IMG/VR virus record: IMGVR_UViG_3300036466_000084
Coordinates: 1-23,363 of that record
DNA: 23,363 nt
Source of the DNA: a virus
Strand: one strand, 5' to 3'
Shown: positions 10,201 through 17,029 of the stretch, in pieces
Layout of the letters: each line of letters begins with the position of its first letter
Position numbering within the stretch: the stretch's first letter is position 1
Made by a program: the position numbers and the translations under genes
Notes under the pieces: generated by a model
Told to the model about the DNA's origin: nothing
Seen by the model: the letters and a program-made list of their open reading frames with translations, nothing else
Databases searched by the model: none

Positions 10201-11085
10201 CCCCTTTATGCCACCTGTAGTTTTAAGGATAGCACTTAAGGTTGTAAGTCGCGATGCTATGCCACCTAATGGTCCATCTACAAGTGCTGCCTGTTTAGCC
10301 ATGTCATCTAGGCCATCAGTGAACTTACTTGCACCTTTAGTGCCCTCTGTTGTCTCTTTTTGAAGACGCTTTCTGGCTGCTGTAGATTGCTCTATGGCTT
10401 TAGTATTTTTAACTATCTGGTTGTATTCATCAGACCCAGTTTTAAGTCCTTTCTGCTTAGCTTTCTCAATCCCAAGGATTTCACCTCTGGCTTCTGCATA
10501 CTCATCACTTAATCTATCTAAGCCTTTCTCTTCTAGCTTGAGAAGTTTTGTTGCTGTCTCTCTAGCTATATTAGAAGATGCTAATGCTTTCTCCTGAGCC
10601 TTCTCAGCGGCTGTCTGTTTGCCTTGAGCTAGTGCCTCTAACTCTGCTGCCTTTTGTGATTTAGTCATCTCAGCGGCTTTCTGAGCTTGCTCTGCTGCTA
10701 ATCTCTTAGAGGCTGTTGTTGCTAATTCTGTTGCCTTGATGTTGTTGAGAAGTATGTCATATTCTTTACTACCTGTTTCTATACCTTTCTTAGCAGCAAC
10801 TTCTCTAGCTTTTATAGCTGCTTGCTCAGTTGCATACGCATCACTGAGCTTGTGAAGACCTTGCTGGTGCAATCCTAACATGTCTACAGCTTTCTTCCTA
10901 GCAATCTCTGCTGCCTTTAATGCTGTATTTAATTTAGTTTGAGAAGCTTCTTGTGCTTTATTCTCGGTGCTTAACTTACCAAGACCTTTGTCTAATTGAT
11001 CAAGCTTGCTTATTAAAGCATCAATTGCCGATGTTGTCTTCTCAACGCTGTCATGCTTAATCCTGAGTTCGGCTTCTTGAGCCAT
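7288..11085 (-). CDS. H: Tail tape measure protein
   Basis: At 1,265 residues this is the longest complete gene here. It starts at ATG 11085 with AGGAGC upstream, right after the G/GT chaperone region, as usual for tape measure proteins. The sequence is almost all helical, rich in Ala, Glu, Gln, Lys and Leu. A glycine/alanine hydrophobic stretch near residues 270-310 (GGIKGAIALTGLGIGVALF) resembles the membrane-active segment of these proteins. The C-terminal part has the FAFGGVDIQGAGTGRSDSI and ARGESVMTAPATARY patterns common in siphophage tape measures. The N-terminus has two diverged ~80-residue repeats (about residues 55-132 and 167-244, offset 112), and related shorter units recur near 765-800 and 855-890. 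In this family, gene length sets tail length. By the usual ~1.5 angstrom per helical residue, about 190 nm would be the upper bound; that figure is inference. Confidence 0.93.
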   Translation of the reverse strand: MAQEAELRIKHDSVEKTTSAIDALISKLDQLDKGLGKLSTENKAQEASQTKLNTALKAAEIARKKAVDMLGLHQQGLHKLSDAYATEQAAIKAREVAAKKGIETGSKEYDILLNNIKATELATTASKRLAAEQAQKAAEMTKSQKAAELEALAQGKQTAAEKAQEKALASSNIARETATKLLKLEEKGLDRLSDEYAEARGEILGIEKAKQKGLKTGSDEYNQIVKNTKAIEQSTAARKRLQKETTEGTKGASKFTDGLDDMAKQAALVDGPLGGIASRLTTLSAILKTTGGIKGAIALTGLGIGVALFTQQLSRGITTAKESEVAFKTLEAQIEATGNAAGYSATQLDMMARNIARGTLDSTDNVRTSIQSLLSFTNVSSAVFEDVIRKSQDIAIVAGKSTKEVVNQLGRVLDNPISKLESLKELRIDLEKGDKDRIKSLQVEGRLYEAQEIILSRINERYGDIARAQADTLAGDLDTVNQQWTELFETLGRGASGPLRTVVQNWSQWLELAQQLSETDVETTLRKQRNEMQGLTKTSEDTAKQIALIDQRLEELSKSGDELSLADKVGRLSLEAGTAVEGFLRMQASWIGIGDGIISARELSDRFYTDEQKESISLLRLKEELVEKQKQQNGEYSDYVSLLTDAQQKARDTSEQELEKQKQLTASFLQTGDTASDYYLSVKAGQDALTEATKRELAVSEESLSKIKNVIAGGKENLTVQEKELKIIYENILATSDLTRQRVTYNTVLQKTKSLQAQQDGLEREVELYRATTSGILKNSEAYIQLSASIKTANEIKRMSGEVTSDQAKALYQENVELLKAQRNQAVLNALKASDSNSANVATLNRQIELQKLLSTGVSKTSSEYIYEEERLKALNTIKTNAIALDSEEYTQLLLNAEGIAAKRLELQKYQDLASMGVSFSINGNSQIEGSLSQLADSLPQELSKIQDMVITADEELKGKVGISQETADKLKESIEEKFAEERNDLLIPLGFFVDEEKNIQAATELNLLQEELRSKEKELKDLWKEEDLISEEQYLERKRQLNVDYEDRITNAKIAAWEATAEAQTLSRQGEVAGVISSGAKMLSAVAGNSKKLAKISKAAAIFETSTALVQSIAKASAIGWPANIPIIAEAFATGTQLVGQARSLKEPSFAFGGVDIQGAGTGRSDSIKANIARGESVMTAPATARYKDTLERMNAGLPVRQGGGSSISVPTSIVIQGDASERTVGLIEMRLREYEERVQQIAQGVSQQTIQEENEVGGFLNPI

Positions 11086-11096
11086 AAGCTTTGCTC

Positions 11097-11932
11097 CTAT
11101 TTATAATTATCTATTACTGTAGCTCTATATGCAAGATCCATTTCCATCAGAACTTTGTATTCCCATTTGCTCACTTTCCTACCTGATAGTTCAAAGTGAT
11201 CTCTCATCTTGGTAGGATTAAGAGGAGGCACTCCTAGATCTGTACTTTGTTCTCTCAGGTAATGTACATCCCAGAATAGATCTATCAACGATCCTACATC
11301 TGAAATGTCCAGATTACGCTCTCTTTCCAACAAGTCAGATTTTTCACCAAACTTCTCTTCTTTGAGTTTATGAGCATTTCTGGCAACATGTACTTTCTTG
11401 CCTTTCCTGACTGGAACATCAAGTGCAGCGTGTAATTCTATCCATTCTACAACTATGCACTTGCACTTGGCAAAAAAGCTTCTCTATCCTTAATAAGAGC
11501 TGCCAACTGATTATATATATGATTGTTGGCTGGGTCTGAGAATAGCTCAGAAGCTCTCTGAGGAGAGTATTCGCCTTCAAAGAACTCTTCATCCCATTTC
11601 TCAACTGATGCGATTACAGCCTCTCTCATAAAGCTCTCAATGGCTTCTTTAAACTTCTCCTGAGGAACACTGATGTCAACCTCTTCTACCTTATCTTTTT
11701 CAGCTTTCTCTTTGATCTCTTGGATCTCTTTACGAGCAAGTTCAGTGTCTTCTTGATAAGCAATAATATGAGGAGCTACTCGTTTCTGATAGATAGGATC
11801 ATCTTCTCCTCGAATCTCCACCCATCCCACAACAGTATCTTTCTGAACCTTGCCATCTTTATCTATAATATCTAATTTGATATCTTTCTTAACTGTGCGG
11901 AACTGTGTTCCACTAATTGTAAACTTTGCCAT
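11097..11932 (-). CDS. GT: Tail assembly chaperone fusion gpGT (made by -1 frameshift)
   Basis: The G frame (from 11932) slips back one base at the heptamer T TTT TTG (11471-11477) and continues to the TAG at 11097-11099. Residues 1-154 come from G and about 124 from the T frame, giving roughly 278 residues. The T frame is open from the slip site and reads AKCKCIVVEWIELHAALDVP just after it. No start codon with a good ribosome site lies within the T part: the first candidate is a TTG at 11333, preceded in frame by coding sequence and lacking a Shine-Dalgarno sequence. In lambda, gpGT binds tape measure protein through G while T recruits tail tube subunits. The following gene is the tape measure, as expected. 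Confidence 0.85.
11420..11463 (-). promoter_or_regulatory. Stem-loop stimulating the G/GT frameshift
   Basis: On the minus strand CAAGTGCA (11456-11463) can pair with TGCACTTG (11420-11427), an 8-bp perfect stem closing a 28-base loop. The stem begins seven bases after the slippery heptamer, the typical distance for a frameshift stimulator. A second, overlapping CAAGTGCA (11462-11469) could pair with the same downstream arm but would start only one base after the heptamer. The two pairings exclude each other. The zero-frame stop TAG lies in the loop near its start. Confidence 0.65.
11453..11932 (-). CDS. G: Tail assembly chaperone gpG-like (unshifted product)
   Basis: A 159-residue protein starting at ATG 11932 with AGGAG upstream. 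It is acidic and mainly helical in its middle (residues about 60-100 are rich in Glu and Lys), which fits gpG-type chaperones that coat the tape measure during tail assembly. It lies between the tail tube/completion genes and the tape measure, the standard place. The zero frame ends PSASA-stop only five residues after the slippery heptamer, so the unshifted product differs from the fusion only at its extreme end. It was not recognised by any specific sequence motif; context and the frameshift carry the call. Confidence 0.85.
   Translation of the reverse strand: MAKFTISGTQFRTVKKDIKLDIIDKDGKVQKDTVVGWVEIRGEDDPIYQKRVAPHIIAYQEDTELARKEIQEIKEKAEKDKVEEVDISVPQEKFKEAIESFMREAVIASVEKWDEEFFEGEYSPQRASELFSDPANNHIYNQLAALIKDREAFLPSASA
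11471..11477 (-). promoter_or_regulatory. -1 ribosomal frameshift slippery heptamer TTTTTTG
   Basis: Read on the minus strand in the G frame the heptamer is T TTT TTG, fitting the X XXY YYZ rule for simultaneous slippage of two tRNAs. After slipping, both sites read TTT and translation resumes at GCC in the -1 frame, which stays open to 11097. The zero-frame stop lies 18 bases past the heptamer, so the site is just upstream of the end of G. Confidence 0.85.
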
Positions 11933-11943
11933 TAAATGTCTCC

Positions 11944-12369
11944 TTATTTTATTAATCCATTCTTCTGTAAATTACTTATCCAGATACTCTCCACTTGAGG
12001 AACTGTTGGTGTTACCATCCCATTAGGAGCTTGTCTTGAACTGCCTGCTTCTAAGTCCCATATGTAATCCACGGGGTTGTAGAATAGTGACTCTGGTTTC
12101 TTGTATAAATCTTTGACTTGGTTTGAAATCGCATTTAAAGATGATAAACCTTTTCCGCCTTCAAACCCTGCCTCTCTTTCTGACTCTGTTGTATCATCTG
12201 CTGTGACATTCCAGTTATTAGATGCCAAGCCTGTCTTGAGAGGTGTTTGATAGACAAGCTGCTCCCCAATCTCATACATAGTCACTTGATGAGAGATGAT
12301 CAAGTCTTGCTTGATCATCTCCAGCTCATGAACAGTAGCCTTTATAGCTGCTGAAAGTGGGTTAGCCAT
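11944..12369 (-). CDS. Tail completion-like protein (HK97 gp10 / gpZ-type)
   Basis: A 141-residue protein with a helical N-terminus, then TPLKTGLASNNWNVT (residues about 61-75) and NPVDYIWDLEAGSSRQAPNGM (about 97-117). These match the two conserved parts of HK97 gp10-like proteins: a turn after '(V/T)-x-x-G-x-x-x-x-(S/N)-W', and 'N-x-x-x-Y-x-x-x-x-E-x-G-(S/T)-x-x-x-A-P-x-G-(M)'. These proteins attach the finished tail to the head. The ATG at 12369 overlaps the stop of the tail tube gene by eight bases and has only a weak ribosome site, suggesting translational coupling. Lambda's equivalent gene (Z) lies before the tail terminator, so finding this one after the tail tube gene is unusual. Confidence 0.72.
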   Translation of the reverse strand: MANPLSAAIKATVHELEMIKQDLIISHQVTMYEIGEQLVYQTPLKTGLASNNWNVTADDTTESEREAGFEGGKGLSSLNAISNQVKDLYKKPESLFYNPVDYIWDLEAGSSRQAPNGMVTPTVPQVESIWISNLQKNGLIK

Positions 12370-13600
12370 CTAAAACACCGATAACAATACTGTCACCAAC
12401 TAACTGATCAACAGTAGCCATACCGCTGATACTTGCTGTAACAAGACCTGAGTTAGGGTTGTTGAGTGTATATGCTGTTGCTTTGAAAGCTGGTAAGTAA
12501 AGAATTAAAGACTTGTTACTTGCACGATCTTTCAGTTTAAGAAGAACCTTGTTATACATTTCATTCTTGAATGTTACGAAATCATCTTCACTTTGGAACA
12601 GTGCCTCATAATCTAATGTAATACGTAGCTTTCCAGATACTGTACCAATTGCATCGAAATCACAACCAACAAAATGAGTCTCTGTACCATTCTCAATACC
12701 AACCGTGCCTGACATCCAAATACAGCGAGTATTAGTGCCCTCTGAGATAAGCTCACCATCTTGTAATACAAGTGGATCATACTTAACATGAGGCACAACT
12801 GCTGTGTGAGCATCTGCGCTATCTGTTAATGCAGGATCAAACTGAGTATACTCTTGACTTGCATATTTGCCAGATGCTAACATAGAGAATGTAGCTTTAG
12901 CTGATGCGTCAGATGGTAGGTCAAATGAAACTCCAGACACAACTGCACCTGCTGTCATGAATCGTGCAATGGTTGCACCATCTTCAGAATACAAGATCTC
13001 TTCTGCATTGAAAGATTTAAGATTACGATCAGGGCGAATATTGTTAACTGGTTCTACAATCAAATCAACTGCTGTAGCCGCAAGTGTTGCTTCTTTTTGA
13101 GCTGGACAATAGAATGTAACATCAGTAGCTGTAGCTGAAACAACTACTGCAATATCTGACAGGTTTTCTAAAGGAGCTTGAACTGTTAAGTTAAAGATTG
13201 TACCTGCCGCTATACCTGCTGTAGTTTGATCACCAGATAACATCGGAACAACTAATTCGAACTTCTTAGTTGCAGATACGCTTGCTGCTGTTAGTGTAAC
13301 ATCTGTGCCACTAAGTGTTGCTTCACCATATAAAGCTGATTCTAGCAATGCTGTATAGTTCTCAGGGTCAATTTCAACAGGGAATGAACCTGCTACATTC
13401 TTATTACCAAGTCGAACGCTATCTAGCTGTGCATTTGGTGTACGTGCTTCTGACTCGATAGTGCCACGGGTCTCATCAAAGCTACCATCATTATTTTGGA
13501 AGTATTTACCACCTGCATAACTTGAAGGTGGCTTTGCCCAACCCTGATCTTCCTCTACTAATGTAATCGTAGAGTTATCACCCTTAAAGAGTGTTGCCAT
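12362..13600 (-). CDS. Major tail tube protein
   Basis: A 412-residue, beta-rich protein starting at ATG 13600, with AGGAG upstream. It sits between the tail terminator-like gene and the assembly chaperones, where lambda has gene V. The N-terminal part contains ESEARTPNAQLDSVRLGNKNV followed by GSFPVEID, a look shared with tube proteins of lambda-like and T5-like phages. A central alanine/threonine-rich segment (about residues 90-185) and a C-terminal segment ending in SISGMATVDQLVGD look like beta strands. It is longer than lambda gpV (246 residues), so it probably carries an extra inserted or appended domain. Tube proteins stack as hexamer rings around the tape measure. Confidence 0.82.
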   Translation of the reverse strand: MATLFKGDNSTITLVEEDQGWAKPPSSYAGGKYFQNNDGSFDETRGTIESEARTPNAQLDSVRLGNKNVAGSFPVEIDPENYTALLESALYGEATLSGTDVTLTAASVSATKKFELVVPMLSGDQTTAGIAAGTIFNLTVQAPLENLSDIAVVVSATATDVTFYCPAQKEATLAATAVDLIVEPVNNIRPDRNLKSFNAEEILYSEDGATIARFMTAGAVVSGVSFDLPSDASAKATFSMLASGKYASQEYTQFDPALTDSADAHTAVVPHVKYDPLVLQDGELISEGTNTRCIWMSGTVGIENGTETHFVGCDFDAIGTVSGKLRITLDYEALFQSEDDFVTFKNEMYNKVLLKLKDRASNKSLILYLPAFKATAYTLNNPNSGLVTASISGMATVDQLVGDSIVIGVLDG

Positions 13601-13611
13601 AGAATATTCTC

Positions 13612-14121
13612 CTATTTATTATTATTTTTGAAGTAGTTCTCACAATCTATGAAAACTCTGTTAAACATCCTACCAGAATCACTATCAGTGACCACAGTAG
13701 CTTGTTGATATGTTTTTAGAACTGTGAGAGTATCACCATTGTCTAAAGGGATGTGCATGTTGTTAGGGAAGTGCTCTTCAATAAGACCTGCTACCATCTC
13801 ATTGTAAGCTGGTCCATGCTTTAAAGGTGTCTTTACCCAGATACCATACTGGTAAGCTTTCCTAGAAATACCACATTCAGCAGGTGTGTATATTCTTTGA
13901 GGTGACTTAACTAAAAAGTGCTCTATCCAAGATTGACCTTGTGGCATGATTTCAGCTCTTTCACCTTCTGATATATACACATCTGCTGTAGTAAAGGCTG
14001 GGAAATTGTAAATAGACAAATCTAGTTGACGACTCTTTGGACTACCTACCACCCCAGTCCCAATTGTGTTTAAATGGGTATTCAATTTTAACCTGATATC
14101 TAGGTCTACAAATACTGACAT
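13612..14121 (-). CDS. Tail terminator-like protein (gpU position)
   Basis: A 169-residue protein starting at ATG 14121 with GGAGC upstream. It follows the stopper-like gene and precedes the tail tube gene, the position of the tail terminator (lambda gpU). Features such as NFPAFTTADVYISEGERAEIMPQGQSWIEHF, a glycine-rich turn, and a C-terminal aromatic strand resemble the DUF4128/tail terminator group, which forms the hexameric ring that ends the tube. I did not find a unique signature, so the call leans on order and general look. Confidence 0.65.
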   Translation of the reverse strand: MSVFVDLDIRLKLNTHLNTIGTGVVGSPKSRQLDLSIYNFPAFTTADVYISEGERAEIMPQGQSWIEHFLVKSPQRIYTPAECGISRKAYQYGIWVKTPLKHGPAYNEMVAGLIEEHFPNNMHIPLDNGDTLTVLKTYQQATVVTDSDSGRMFNRVFIDCENYFKNNNK

Positions 14122-14122
14122 A

Positions 14123-14512
14123 TTATGCTCCTAGAAATACACGAGCTAGAATAGGTGTAACACCATCTGCTCTGGTTATTTGTGAATACTTGGCTGTAAA
14201 CTCTTTACCATCTGGTAAGGTTACTTCCATTCCTTTACTTTCTATCAGGCTTACAAAATCTGTAACACTTTCTCCACTTAATTTTAAAGGTGATACTAAT
14301 ATCTTCAGCATACCATTTGCAAGGGCAGGATTTGCTATATCTTCTCTAGAATAGTTTACAGCTACGAAATTGAGCGTCTCTGTCCTGCCTGTGCCGTCAG
14401 GAAATCCTGTGATAGGGTCAGTGCCGCCTGTTGTTTTAAAAACAGCTTCTGCACCATCTCCTGCTCTCAGAATAGCCTTTTGAACTTGAGAAGCTTCTCT
14501 ACTATATGCCAT
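14123..14512 (-). CDS. Head-tail connector/stopper-like protein
   Basis: A protein of 129 residues from ATG 14512, which overlaps the end of the adaptor gene by 11 bases and has GGGAG ten bases upstream. A longer reading from a GTG at 14551 has no ribosome site and lies fully inside the upstream gene, so I reject it. The pattern GDGAEAVFKTTGGTDPITGF (about residues 18-37), then NYSREDIANPALANG and a C-terminal TRADGVTPILARVFLGA match the small beta-barrel head-closure or stopper proteins of siphophages. There a strand with 'DP-x-TG', a middle 'I-x-x-x-x-I-x-x-G' and a C-terminal 'R-V' strand are common. Such proteins plug the portal after packaging. Confidence 0.68.
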   Translation of the reverse strand: MAYSREASQVQKAILRAGDGAEAVFKTTGGTDPITGFPDGTGRTETLNFVAVNYSREDIANPALANGMLKILVSPLKLSGESVTDFVSLIESKGMEVTLPDGKEFTAKYSQITRADGVTPILARVFLGA

Positions 14513-15269
14513 ACCAAGACTTCTCCCACTCTGTATCAACAAGGTTCTCACCGTCTAGCCAGAAACCATATACAGGGTTTTTAAAGTAAACAGATGTGAT
14601 AGCTTGAGATTGTAGGAATGAAAGATCTTTAACTAGATTGTCTGTTCTCTTCTCTTCCTCACTGAATGAGATACCGTCTATGGAAGCTAGATCATTACCA
14701 CCTGCTGACACAGATCCACTTACAGCTTCACCTGCTGATCTTGATAATTCTTCTGCAACAAATGCGAAAGGATCTAGTCTGGAATTGAACAGCATCTGGG
14801 TAATGTCTGCATCTTTGTATTCCACATTATTGGTATCTGTGTCTCCGAGGTATCTCCGCACAATATAAATAGGATTATTAACATCATTACTAGGATAAGT
14901 GACACTATCTGCTCCTTCTGCGTTTATAAGTTTAACAACGTAACGCAGTGGTATAGTCTCTAAAAATACCTGTAAGTCATAATCAGTATACCTAAGAGCA
15001 CCTTCATCTGTGTCACCTGTGAGCATCCTTATACGACTCTCGTAGCTTATTGGTGTTGTAGTAGTATAACCCCAAGGGGTTTCTCCTAAATAGCCTGTCA
15101 GGTCTTGCCACACAGCTACACGGCCACTCTCTACCAGCATTTCAATAAGAAGATCATCACTATATATATAGTTCCCAATTTCTGTATCTTTTAAATATGA
15201 TCTTAGATATGCTAACTGTGCAGCACCATCTTGTCCATCCCTTTCTGGGATATCTAAAACTGTAAACAT
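14502..15269 (-). CDS. Head-tail adaptor with a 58-residue triple repeat
   Basis: A 255-residue protein starting at ATG 15269, with AAGGAGG upstream. Three copies of a helix-turn pattern recur with an exact spacing of 58 residues: RSYLKDTE...YSDDLLIEML (from residue 23), RMLTGDTD...YTDYDLQVFL (from 81) and RRYLGDTD...YKDADITQML (from 139). The consensus R-x-x-x-(G/K)-D-T-(D/E)...Y-x-D-x-(D)-(L/I) resembles the first part of phage head-tail adaptor proteins (gp6/connector type), which form a ring under the portal. The C-terminal ~75 residues include a flexible glycine/serine-rich piece and an aromatic tail. The gene position between major capsid and stopper genes fits. What is odd is the triplication, as one unit is usual. 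Confidence 0.7.
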   Translation of the reverse strand: MFTVLDIPERDGQDGAAQLAYLRSYLKDTEIGNYIYSDDLLIEMLVESGRVAVWQDLTGYLGETPWGYTTTTPISYESRIRMLTGDTDEGALRYTDYDLQVFLETIPLRYVVKLINAEGADSVTYPSNDVNNPIYIVRRYLGDTDTNNVEYKDADITQMLFNSRLDPFAFVAEELSRSAGEAVSGSVSAGGNDLASIDGISFSEEEKRTDNLVKDLSFLQSQAITSVYFKNPVYGFWLDGENLVDTEWEKSWYGI

Positions 15270-15278
15270 AAAACCTCC

Positions 15279-15776
15279 TTAATCAAGGAGACCTTTCTTC
15301 TTGGCTTCCTGTTCTAAAATCTCTAACATCTTTTTGATGCTAACTGTAGTCTTGTTAGGCAGGGTGATTTTAAATTGCTTTGCATAACCTATCAAGTCTT
15401 TCTTAGTTTTCAGTAGTTCAGCATTTTCCATGTAGAACTTATCTTCATCTTCATCTAATGCACTTGCATCAATATTAGGATTAAATTCAGAAGGTGGGAC
15501 TGCTTCATGCGGATTAGCTACAAACATAGCAACTGGCATCATAAACCCATTATCAATGTATAGTTTTAAAGGATGGCCTTGCAAACTATCAAGTTCATCC
15601 TTAGTGCCTAACACGCCATTGTTAAAATGTGTGTGCATTACTGCTAGGTGACAGTATTCTGGATAGGCATCACCAAACTTTAGTTCATATCCATCTGCAA
15701 TCAACTTCTCACTAAGCACATAAAGTATACCTGTATTCCACGGATCATACTCTCGATTTTCTCTTTTTAAGCTCAT
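15279..15776 (-). CDS. Small unidentified head protein, possible FI-like accessory
   Basis: A 165-residue protein starting at ATG 15776 with AAGGAG upstream. It follows the major capsid gene after a terminator hairpin. The N-terminal ~100 residues are not recognised; the acidic middle (DASALDEDEDKFY) is followed by a positively charged C-terminal helical unit (residues about 119-162, LLKTKKDLIGYAKQFKITLP and on) that looks like a HeH/SAP-type nucleic-acid-binding helix-extended-loop-helix fold. Lambda has the FI accessory protein in a similar place, and other siphophages have small head proteins there. The C-terminal module could touch DNA or another head protein; that is inference. Confidence 0.55.
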   Translation of the reverse strand: MSLKRENREYDPWNTGILYVLSEKLIADGYELKFGDAYPEYCHLAVMHTHFNNGVLGTKDELDSLQGHPLKLYIDNGFMMPVAMFVANPHEAVPPSEFNPNIDASALDEDEDKFYMENAELLKTKKDLIGYAKQFKITLPNKTTVSIKKMLEILEQEAKKKGLLD

Positions 15777-15790
15777 TTTTTACTCCTTAC

Positions 15791-15826
15791 GAAAAATAGG
15801 GCAAGACAGGAGTTCCCATCTTGCCC
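15791..15826 (-). terminator. Factor-independent terminator after the major capsid gene
   Basis: On the minus strand GGGCAAGA (15819-15826) and TCTTGCCC (15799-15806) form an 8-bp stem with a 12-base loop, followed directly by TATTTTTC. It lies between the major capsid stop and the ribosome site of the next gene. Such a terminator after the capsid gene would lower transcription into the connector and tail genes. Confidence 0.82.
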
Positions 15827-15850
15827 ATAATTTACTATAGCTTTAAGCTA

Positions 15851-16984
15851 TTAGATTACATCTTTTAAGAATAAACCTAATGCAGGTGCTACGATATGGT
15901 AGCTAAAGGCTGTACGGCCTTCGATGAACTCAGAGCTAAATTCTTCCATGCGGTATCGTTTAAACACAGTGTTACCTAGTTCACCACCATCAGGGTACAG
16001 ACCAGTCCACTGAGCACATACAGCAGCAGTTGCTGAGTACTGACCATTTGAAGTCTTATCTACGTGCATAAGTAAGATACCGTTGCCACCAATAAATTGA
16101 TTAGCAAGAGTCGTATCGCCTAACGCATTAGTTGCATAACCTTCTTCATCAGTAGTGATTTGGAAAGTAGTACCATCAATTGTAGCTGCTGAAGCTGGCT
16201 CAACCACATCTAATACGAAGATATCAGAAGCATTGATACCTAAGTGGCTCGCGATAGTATCCATGATAGCATCATCAGAGCCAGAGTTACCATTGGTATA
16301 TAGTTTAGTGGTCTTGATCGAAGCATTACGCTTAAGAGCTGTCCACACAGTACGTGTCAGTACCATTGTGTTAGGACGTAAGCCTGATTTAAGCTGAATA
16401 GTCTGCATTGCTTCATCTAATACATCTAAAGGTTTAGATGTTGATGCTGTGAACTTCTGGAAAGCACCTGCTTCCACAACTGCAGTTGGATCAGTAAGGG
16501 CAGCCGCTTGGCCTGTCCAATCTGTAGCCCATACTCCATCTTTAAGAATAGCTGATGCCATTTCTTTCTCTTTATTAAGAAGGAATTGACGAGTGACAAA
16601 CTGAGCGGCATCTTCATAGATACGATCAATAGGCTTATCAGCATTTGCTACAGTCTCATCTGTAACTGGTTGCTTAAGTGCATACACTTTAGTAGTGAAT
16701 GGCTTACGGCTTACACCATATTTAGCCTTAGCTGCTTCTGCACCTTCCGCACGTTCTTTAACCTGATTGATCATGAAATATGCAGGTTCATAGAAGTAGT
16801 ACATATCTTGACGATGCTTAGAGTTAAAGTTACTTAGAATCTGACGGGCTTTAAAGTGTGTATCATCTTGTACAACTTTTACAGAAAAATCAGAAAGTGG
16901 CTTATCTACGTGAACTGAAGATAGACCATTTGTACCAGCTTCACCACCAACAGCGGCTTTAGCTTTATTTGCTTGTTCAGACAT
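15851..16984 (-). CDS. Major capsid protein
   Basis: A 377-residue protein starting at ATG 16984 with GGAGAC upstream. Layout and character fit an HK97-fold major capsid protein: a charged N-arm (KHRQDMYYFYEPAYFMINQV), a long helix with RIYEDAAQFVTRQFLLNKEKEMA (about 132-154), beta strands with LRPNTMVLTRTVWTALKRN (about 199-217), and a C-terminal P-domain-like stretch KRYRMEEFSSEFIEGRTAFSY. The GLRPNTMV...W pattern recurs in gpE-like capsid proteins. It is the only capsid-sized gene between scaffold/protease and connector genes, and a terminator follows it. Some 415 units would form a T=7 shell if the size class is usual; that is inference. Confidence 0.9.
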   Translation of the reverse strand: MSEQANKAKAAVGGEAGTNGLSSVHVDKPLSDFSVKVVQDDTHFKARQILSNFNSKHRQDMYYFYEPAYFMINQVKERAEGAEAAKAKYGVSRKPFTTKVYALKQPVTDETVANADKPIDRIYEDAAQFVTRQFLLNKEKEMASAILKDGVWATDWTGQAAALTDPTAVVEAGAFQKFTASTSKPLDVLDEAMQTIQLKSGLRPNTMVLTRTVWTALKRNASIKTTKLYTNGNSGSDDAIMDTIASHLGINASDIFVLDVVEPASAATIDGTTFQITTDEEGYATNALGDTTLANQFIGGNGILLMHVDKTSNGQYSATAAVCAQWTGLYPDGGELGNTVFKRYRMEEFSSEFIEGRTAFSYHIVAPALGLFLKDVI

Positions 16985-17029
16985 TAATGTCTCCTTTATT
17001 GTTATTATTATTTTTATTTACAAATGACA

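Noticed and set aside
11097-11333. A separate small gene starting at TTG 11333
   Set aside because: There is no ribosome site, and the same frame is open far upstream to the slippery heptamer, so it is the T part of the gpGT fusion.
11428-11455. A pseudoknot with the frameshift loop
   Set aside because: The loop has no obvious 4-base or longer match to the sequence just downstream of the stem that I could find by eye, so I claim only the hairpin.
14123-14551. A longer start (GTG 14551) for the stopper-like gene
   Set aside because: No ribosome site, and the added residues overlap the upstream gene. ATG 14512 has GGGAG and gives a better length.
15838-15852. Small palindrome TAGCTTAAAGCTA at the capsid stop as a second terminator
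   Set aside because: The stem has a one-base loop and no T-run directly after it; the hairpin at 15791-15826 explains the end of the capsid transcript better.
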